64,000 nucleotides of DNA from CATOSP01 sp965205385 (GTDB lineage: Bacteria > Chloroflexota > Dehalococcoidia > Lucifugimonadales > UBA3495). The translations under genes were made by a program, and so were the position numbers. Below, in pieces: positions 59,179 through 64,000 of this stretch. Each line of letters opens with the position of its first letter. Within the stretch, counting starts at the first letter, position 1. The notes below the pieces were generated by a model. That model made no database searches and was not told the origin of the DNA. It saw nothing but the letters and a program-made list of their open reading frames with translations. Location of the stretch: positions 186,001-250,000 of the forward strand of contig CBDBGS010000006.1 in assembly GCA_965205385.1 (NCBI GenBank). Reading direction: 5' to 3'.

Positions 59179-59207
59179 AGACTATGTGATTTTGTGCCGC
59201 CCGTCAA
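59179..59207 (-). promoter_or_regulatory. Possible promoter of sucCD
   Basis: On the minus strand TTGACG (59207-59202), a 17-nt spacer and TAGTCT (59184-59179). The -10 box is weak. It is about 140 nt before the sucC start and 8 bp from the flanking repeat of element T3. Confidence 0.35.
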
Positions 59208-59214
59208 TCGGCCG

Positions 59215-59504
59215 CGGCTTAAGGTAACTGTTCAGACTCGAAGACGCGGATTGGCTGAATCCCACATCGGGCATCTCCATGATGATTCTCAAACGATGTC
59301 CCTCAGCCGCAACCAGTCATTCCCGCGGAGAGCCTGCCCCCGGCTGGATCGGGGGCGGGAATCCAGAAATGCCAATGATAGTGAACGTTGCTGGTTGCAA
59401 AGGTTTCTGGATTCCGGGTCAAGCCCGAAATGACGGGCTGGGAACCGGAATGACGGGCTGGGAATAGGAAGGACACATCAAGTCTGAACAGTTACGGCTA
59501 AAGT
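59215..59504. mobile_element. MITE-like element T3
   Basis: The element 59225-59494 (270 bp) has 13-bp perfect inverted ends taactgttcagac / gtctgaacagtta. It is flanked by cggcttaagg (59215-59224) and cggctaaagt (59495-59504), 8 of 10 matching. It matches T1 in outline but lacks the nested 121-bp repeat. A short internal duplication (gaatgacgggctgggaa, 59428-59444 and 59448-59464) is present. With the flanking promoters it fills the 59043-59613 gap. Confidence 0.82.
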
Positions 59505-59511
59505 CGTAAGC

Positions 59512-59540
59512 TAGACAACCCGGCGAGGCCGTACCATAAT
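59512..59540 (+). promoter_or_regulatory. Promoter of the HpcH/HpaI aldolase gene
   Basis: TAGACA (59512-59517), a 17-nt spacer and CATAAT (59535-59540) lie 74 nt before the ATG at 59614. Both boxes match consensus at five of six positions. Confidence 0.6.
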
Positions 59541-59613
59541 CCTAGCCTGGCACTAGACATAACCGGCTAGAAGACGGTCACGTTCGTGACACTGAGCCGT
59601 AAGGGAGATATCT

Positions 59614-60477
59614 ATGGCGGGAAAAGTTCGCTACAACAAAGCCATCGATCTATTGGAGCAGGGTCAACCCGTGTTCTGTTCCGGTCTGGTCTGGAACGGC
59701 AACCTGGACGACCTTATGTTTGTGTCCGACTCGGACTACGACATGGTAATCATTGAGATGGAGCATGAAGGTCTGAGCTTCAATAACCTGCGCGCTTCGC
59801 TCCAATTCTTGCTCAACCGGAAGAAGGTCGCGGATGGGGGAAGCCTGCAAGCCGATCCGGCGCCCCTTGTTCGCATTCCCCCCAACTCAAGGGAGCAGAA
59901 CCAGTGGGTGATCAAGCAGGCGTTGGACACAGGCGTGTACGGGCTCGTGCTACCACACCTCAACACGGTGGAGGAGGCGCGTGCGGCGGTGGTCGCGGCC
60001 AGGTATCCTCAGATCCCGGGGACTGGAGACTTCGAACCGGAAGGTCAACGGGGCTGGTGGGGCCGGATAGCTCCCCGGTATTGGGGTCTGTCTGGGAGGG
60101 ACTACTACGATGCGGCGGACCTGTGGCCGCTGGACCCCGACGGCAACATGCTTCTGATGCCTATCATAGAGGAGCCCGAAGGTGTGAAGAATCTCCCGGA
60201 TATCCTGAGGGAAGAGAAGGGCATTGGTGCGGTTTGGGCCGGGCCGGGGGATATGTCCGTTTCCATGGGACACCCCGGAGAGTCAAATCACCCGGACGTT
60301 CAGGAGAACTTGCTTAGGATCCTGGCAGCGTGTCAGAGCGCTGGAGTGCCGTGCGCCACGGGAGCGACCGCCGCCGAAGTCCCCATGCGGTTGGAGCAGG
60401 GATTCCGGATCATCATCACGTCGCCGGAGCGTACCACCGAAGGCTTGTCGGAAGGCCGTAGGATCTCAGGTAGATAA
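59614..60477 (+). CDS. HpcH/HpaI-type class II aldolase
   Basis: The protein has 287 residues with AAGGGAGA upstream. Family features: YDMVIIEMEHEGLSFNNLRASLQ, PLVRIPPNSREQNQWVIKQALDTGVYGLVLPHLNTVEEARAAVVAARYP, LLMPIIEEPEGVKNLPDIL with the metal-binding Glu, and VWAGPGDMSVSMGHPGE (metal-binding Asp). Members cleave 4-hydroxy-2-oxo acids into pyruvate and an aldehyde using a divalent metal. The insert RGWWGRIAPRYWGLSGRDYYDAADLWPLDPDG between these is longer than in HpaI. It could handle the products of the dehydratase gene at 19021, but the substrate is unknown. Confidence 0.85.
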   Translation: MAGKVRYNKAIDLLEQGQPVFCSGLVWNGNLDDLMFVSDSDYDMVIIEMEHEGLSFNNLRASLQFLLNRKKVADGGSLQADPAPLVRIPPNSREQNQWVIKQALDTGVYGLVLPHLNTVEEARAAVVAARYPQIPGTGDFEPEGQRGWWGRIAPRYWGLSGRDYYDAADLWPLDPDGNMLLMPIIEEPEGVKNLPDILREEKGIGAVWAGPGDMSVSMGHPGESNHPDVQENLLRILAACQSAGVPCATGATAAEVPMRLEQGFRIIITSPERTTEGLSEGRRISGR

Positions 60478-60487
60478 ACCTGAGGCC

Positions 60488-60520
60488 GGGGTAAGTCCCT
60501 CCACGAGAGGCGCTTACCCC
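60488..60520. terminator. Hairpin between convergent genes
   Basis: A perfect 8-bp stem ggggtaag (60488-60495) / cttacccc (60513-60520) encloses a second small stem cctc/gagg. It lies 10 nt after the aldolase stop and 22 nt beyond the hflC stop, so it may serve both strands. No T-run follows. Confidence 0.45.
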
Positions 60521-60542
60521 GTGGGTGATGAAGGCGTTCCAG

Positions 60543-61502
60543 TTACGGCAGTCCGTTTGACTTGGGCGCGTCGGGGCCAAGCAGGTAATTGAGGAAGGGA
60601 GCGTCGTCCGTCAGAATTACCGTGGTCCCAGTCGGCAGGCCCTTCCGATATGTCTGGAGGCTCCGCTGGAAGGCGAAGAACTCCGGGTCCTGATTCAGCG
60701 CTTCGGCTAAGATGGAGATCGCTTGGGCTTCCCCTTCACCGCGGATCTGGCTGCTATCCCTTTGCGCCTCGGCCCTAATGATCGCCGCCTCGCGGTCTGC
60801 GTCGGCGCGGATTATCAGTTCCTTTTCGTCACCATCGGCGCGGAAACCAGCGGCGATACGGTTACGTTCCGCCCTCATGCGTGTGTAAATGCTGGGCGTG
60901 ACCTCGTTCGGGAAATCGGCCCGCTTGATCCTCACGTCGATCATCGCGATGCCAAACGGTTCACCCTCTTCGGCGATGCTCCGCTTGACCACGGCTAGCA
61001 CGTTTTCAAGAATCTCGGTGCGGGCCTCGGTGCCCTCGATCTGCGGGATGCCCCTTTCTACGATCTGTATTCCCTGCGCGTCCAAGAAGGGCTGGGCCCC
61101 GATGATTTCGATTCGGTCTCTCCTGGCTACTTCGCTGCGTAGCCCGGAAGTAACGATGTCACCCAACCGGCTCCGAGCGTTGTCCTCCGTCTGGAGAGTC
61201 TTGCGGAACTGGACTGGGTCCACGATGCGGTACCGAGCGTAAGAGTCGATCACCAGATTCTCTTTTTCAATGTCCGGCATGGGGACTGGCTGAGCGTCGA
61301 TGCGGAGGACCCGCTTGTCGTACCTTACAACGGTGTCTACAAATGGCGCTTTTACGTACAGGCCAGGATCGGGGCGAAGGCCGACGACTTCACCGAAGCG
61401 AAGGATCACGACTTGCTCCGTGACGTCCACGATATAAACCGATTGGACCAAAACGATTATGGCCGCGATTAGGATTACGCCCAGGCCAATGAGACCTTTC
61501 AT
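60543..61502 (-). CDS. hflC: HflC-like SPFH/band-7 protein
   Basis: The protein has 319 residues. An N-terminal helix (GLIGLGVILIAAIIVLVQSVYIV) anchors it; the SPFH core follows: VTEQVVILRFGEVVGLRPDPGLYVKAPFVDTVVRYDKRVLRID, ENLVIDSYARYRIVDPVQFRKTL and IDVRIKRADFPNEVTPSIYTRMRAERNRIAAGFRADGDEKELIIRADADREAAII. The Ala/Glu-rich coiled coil is typical. HflK and HflC form a cage around the FtsH protease and control it. It starts 22 nt after hflK stops. Confidence 0.92.
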   Translation of the reverse strand: MKGLIGLGVILIAAIIVLVQSVYIVDVTEQVVILRFGEVVGLRPDPGLYVKAPFVDTVVRYDKRVLRIDAQPVPMPDIEKENLVIDSYARYRIVDPVQFRKTLQTEDNARSRLGDIVTSGLRSEVARRDRIEIIGAQPFLDAQGIQIVERGIPQIEGTEARTEILENVLAVVKRSIAEEGEPFGIAMIDVRIKRADFPNEVTPSIYTRMRAERNRIAAGFRADGDEKELIIRADADREAAIIRAEAQRDSSQIRGEGEAQAISILAEALNQDPEFFAFQRSLQTYRKGLPTGTTVILTDDAPFLNYLLGPDAPKSNGLP

Positions 61503-61524
61503 ACGACTACTCTACTTCCGAGGA

Positions 61525-62619
61525 TTACGGTTGCGGACCGATGGGACCCATGGGGAGCGGGGTTATCCCCTCCTGTCCGCCGAGGACGAGGACCGTCTCC
61601 GCCCCGCGCGATACTATGATCTTGGTCATGCTCGGGAATACGGCTTCCATCGCCTCCAGGTATAGCCTTTGGCGAGTTACCTCTTCCGATTTCTGATATT
61701 CACGAAGGACCGAGAGGAACTGGTCCGCTTCACCCTGAGAGGTTGCTATCCGGGACCGTCTGAACGCTTCGGCCTCCTGCCGGATCTTTTCCGCTTCACC
61801 CCTTGCCCTGGGGATTATATCGTTTTGGTAAGCGCGGGCCTGGTTCTCCTTGGTGTCCCGTTCCTGGCGAGCCCTTAGAACGTCCTGGAATGCGTCTTGA
61901 ACGTCCGCGGGAGCCTTTACGTCCTGCAGTTTCACGTTCACCACGCTTATGCCGGTGCCGTAGTCGTCAAGAATCTGCTGCAGCCTGTCTTGAGTATCGG
62001 CCTCTATGCGCGTCCGTTGTTCGGTGATTACGTCGTCTATGGAACTCTGTCCTACTACCAAACGCAGGGCGGCCTCGGCTGCATCCTTGAGGGTGAGTCC
62101 GTCGGGTTGACCCGGCGGGGTATCTCTGTCGGGCTGACCGGGGTCGTTGACATTGAACAGGAAGTCGGTCAAGTTCTTGATGTTGTACTGGACCGCCAAC
62201 TCGACGTCGACAATGTTCAGGTCGCCGCTAATCATCAGGGCCTCCTGAGGTACGGGTGTGTCGGCCACACCCTGGTCGCCTCCGGCGCGGAAGCCTAACA
62301 GCATTCGACGGGTCCGTGTTACCAGGACTACGTCCTTCTTTCCGACGGGTCCGGGCCACCACCAATGAAGCCCTTGTTGAGTGACTGGGTTGCCCTGGAC
62401 CGCGCCGAACAGACGTAGAGCCGCCTGCTCACCGGGGCCGATCGTGTAGATGCCCGTAGCTGCCCAGACTACCGCAATCAAAGCGACGCCGAGGACGATA
62501 ACCCCGCCCAGGCCGCCACCGCCCAACCGTCCGAATATGCGGCTAAAGTTGCCGCGGACCGAGCCGAGAATCTGTTCGAAGTCCATGTCGGGTTGCCGTG
62601 GCCCGCCAGGAGGGTACAT
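61525..62619 (-). CDS. hflK: HflK-like SPFH/band-7 protein
   Basis: The protein has 364 residues. A Gly/Pro-rich N-terminus (MYPPGGPRQPDMDFEQILG) precedes a membrane segment (GGVIVLGVALIAVVWAATGIYTI), then GEQAALRLFGAVQGNPVTQQGLHWWWPGPVGKKDVVLVTRTRRMLLGF and the SPFH core with RLVVGQSSIDDVITEQRTRIEADTQDRLQQILDDYGTGISVVNVKLQDVKAPADVQDAFQDV. It forms hetero-oligomers with HflC that regulate FtsH. It is the first gene of the hflKC pair. Confidence 0.92.
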   Translation of the reverse strand: MYPPGGPRQPDMDFEQILGSVRGNFSRIFGRLGGGGLGGVIVLGVALIAVVWAATGIYTIGPGEQAALRLFGAVQGNPVTQQGLHWWWPGPVGKKDVVLVTRTRRMLLGFRAGGDQGVADTPVPQEALMISGDLNIVDVELAVQYNIKNLTDFLFNVNDPGQPDRDTPPGQPDGLTLKDAAEAALRLVVGQSSIDDVITEQRTRIEADTQDRLQQILDDYGTGISVVNVKLQDVKAPADVQDAFQDVLRARQERDTKENQARAYQNDIIPRARGEAEKIRQEAEAFRRSRIATSQGEADQFLSVLREYQKSEEVTRQRLYLEAMEAVFPSMTKIIVSRGAETVLVLGGQEGITPLPMGPIGPQP

Positions 62620-62814
62620 ATTCCAGTTCCCCTAGTTGTTGAATTTCGTTGGGCGCTGCCAACTTGCGCACTCCGCCTGGAGCGCAAGACAGATTCTACC
62701 ACTATAGTTGAGGGCGCAGCCACTATATTGCGTGGATTCGACCGGATTTCGACACTTAGCCGCCGAGTGGGCCTGACCATAGTGATAGCCCATGACCCTA
62801 GGACGATTGCGAAG

Positions 62815-63959
62815 TCAGGAAGTTCGTCCGTAGAGCCGGGCGATGGTCTGCGTTGGGCGGAAGGCGCAGCTTTTGGCCCGCAGGGGCATGGACATCTGGG
62901 CAGGAAACCATCCTTGGAGGCGCAGGGCATTCAATGCCGTGTTGACCAGGGTGGCGAATGCCTCGCCCAGACCGGGTCGGCGCAGGGTGTGAATGTCCTC
63001 ATCCCAGCTGCGGTCCTTCACATGATGCTGGCTGTTCTCAATGCTCCAGTGGTCGCGGAACAGCTTGAGCAACCCTCGGGGCCCACACTGACCTGAGCTC
63101 AGGCTGGTCAGCAGATACCAGAGCTCCCGGCTCACCTCCCCAGTGGTTATATCCACTTTCTGCTTCTCCACCATTGCCCCCTGCCTCGCCCCAGGGTATC
63201 CCAACTCCTCCCGGATATAATCAGCCAATTCGGCATCGGCCCAAATCCGCCGCCTTTCAATCATCCCCGCTTTTTTTCTACGGTCTCCGCCGCCGGCTCT
63301 CCCAGTTCCGCTCCGGCAAACCCCTCCACCAGGGCGGACAGCACCGTCGGCTGGTTCCCCTTGACCCGCACCAGGTAGTCCCGTCCGTGGCTGACTATGG
63401 CTCGGCACAGGTCCCGCTCCGCATACAGGGCGTCCATAGTCAGCAGCCGCAGGCCGGGGTAGTCCTCGAACAGCCGGCCCAACTTCTCCCGCAACACCCC
63501 CGGCTCGTACCGCTTCTCCGTCGCCGGCCACTGGGCCAGACACAGCTTCAGGTCGTGGGCCAGTACGTTCACCATCATCAGGGGATTGCCTTGGGCATCT
63601 TTCGACTGCTTGGCCCATTTGCCGTCCACCGAGGCGTTCAGTTCCTGGTCCGCCACCACCCGGGCCACCCATTCGGTCAGGGACCCCTGCAACTGCTCAT
63701 ACGGGACCCCCGCCAAGGTGCGCGAGATGGTGGTGGCGTGAGGCGGATGGTCCCGGTGAAACCCCAAGGGTCCTTTAAGTTCCGGCCAGTGCATCCTCGC
63801 GAAGAGGGCGATGTGGGCCATGGTTGTCTGACCGCAGACCAAGCCCAGCAGGGTCAGGCGAAGAATGGCTTGAAAGGGATGACGAACTCCCCTGGCCCTC
63901 CTGGGATCCGGCACCTGTTCCAAGCACTCGAACAGAGATTCCGCAGCACCCATATCCAC
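62815..63959 (-). CDS. ISAs1-family transposase made by a -1 frameshift
   Basis: The first frame starts at ATG 63959 (MDMGAAESLFECLEQVPDPRRARGVRH) and stops at 63261 after 232 residues. A -1 shift at the A7 run (63270-63276) joins it to the second frame, giving 381 residues, the size of active ISAs1 transposases. Catalytic residues are Asp112 (NASVDGKWAK), Asp176 (LLTMDALYAERD) and, after the shift, Glu308 (FRDHWSIENSQHHVKDRSWDED). The C-terminal end is TQTIARLYGRTS. Alternatively the shift is an inactivating base change in the homopolymer. Confidence 0.8.
63270..63276 (-). promoter_or_regulatory. Slippery heptamer A_AAA_AAG for -1 frameshifting
   Basis: In the zero frame (gta gaA AAA AAG cgg gga tga) the heptamer is A_AAA_AAG, the same as in E. 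coli dnaX. A Shine-Dalgarno-like GGAG lies about 8-10 nt upstream (ggcggagaccgtag), which is known to stimulate such shifts. The zero-frame stop TGA comes two codons later. Confidence 0.6.
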
Positions 63960-64000
63960 ACACTCCCATATCTCACTTCCCTGTACCTTATAAACTTTTA

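Larger units (their letters stand above)
62797..64000 (-). mobile_element. ISAs1-family insertion sequence, right end outside the window
   Basis: The left end ctaggacgattgcgaagtc starts at 62798, just beyond the stop codon of the transposase. The same end borders MITE B (23870-24003). The right end is expected shortly after 64000. The coding part nearly fills the element, normal for this family (1.2-1.4 kb). The catalytic residues are intact, so this copy may still be mobile. Confidence 0.85.

Noticed and set aside
1..64000. tRNA, rRNA, phage att sites or a replication origin
   Set aside because: Scanning for T-loop-like GGTTCGAATCC, cloverleaf stems, DnaA-box clusters and integrase genes gave nothing convincing. 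A covariance-model search would be needed to exclude a divergent tRNA.

Overview
The window (about 60% G+C, gene-dense, no rRNA or tRNA recognised) looks like a chromosome piece from a heterotrophic bacterium of the Chloroflexota, most likely the SAR202/Dehalococcoidia side. This is inferred from gene content, not from a marker gene: six CaiB/BaiF CoA-transferases, four luciferase-like flavin monooxygenases, an enolase-superfamily dehydratase, an HpcH/HpaI aldolase, NHL propellers and solo 2-oxoacid dehydrogenase E1 subunits. Housekeeping genes (pgi, gnd, gatB, secG, sucCD, hflKC) show it is not a plasmid or phage.

Layout. 1-2.4 kb: end of a DUF1800 gene, an NHL propeller and a membrane-anchored DM13 protein. 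2.4-15.5 kb: minus-strand degradation and uptake region with an amidase, a CoA-transferase and three partly duplicated peptide/nickel-type ABC importer sets. Most of these genes are broken by frameshifts, short duplications or small inverted-repeat insertions; only three permeases are intact. 15.9-20.1 kb: C1 aminopeptidase, flavin monooxygenase, phosphodiesterase and rhamnonate-dehydratase-like enolase. 20.2-24.0 kb: a dead ISAs1-family element, three small secreted proteins (one a metzincin-like protein with an altered zinc motif) and a cluster of short non-autonomous elements. 24.1-31.9 kb: PHP protein, ThDP enzyme, two CoA-transferases, phosphoglucose isomerase and 6-phosphogluconate dehydrogenase. 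31.9-35.5 kb: the most striking locus, a minus-strand operon of cupin, NIPSNAP, GrdE-like and GrdB-like genes. The GrdB-like gene reads through an in-frame UGA followed by a SECIS-like hairpin and is therefore a predicted selenoprotein. 36-49.8 kb: isochorismatase-like hydrolase, flavin monooxygenases, CoA-transferases, VOC protein, MFS exporter, NHL propeller and amidohydrolase. 50-51 kb: a PIN toxin gene split by a 132-bp element. 51-62.6 kb: SDR, E1 alpha/beta, SAM hydrolase, secG, gatB, sucDC, aldolase and hflKC. The right edge holds a second ISAs1-family element with intact catalytic residues whose transposase needs a -1 frameshift at A_AAA_AAG.

Mobile DNA explains much of the structure. 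Short elements (MITEs) share terminal inverted repeats with the two ISAs1-family insertion sequences in this same window, and several have clear target duplications. One MITE interrupts a PIN toxin gene, and an unrelated 152-bp palindromic-ended insert interrupts a solute-binding protein gene. A separate family (ends taactgttcagac, three copies, 10-12 bp flanking repeats) carries a nested 121-bp element in two copies and always sits just upstream of genes.

Functionally the window suggests uptake of organic solutes or peptides, CoA activation by transfer, oxygenation or ring attack by flavin monooxygenases, and dehydratase/aldolase cleavage feeding the TCA cycle (sucCD) and sugar-phosphate metabolism. 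All family assignments come from motifs read by eye; no database search was run.
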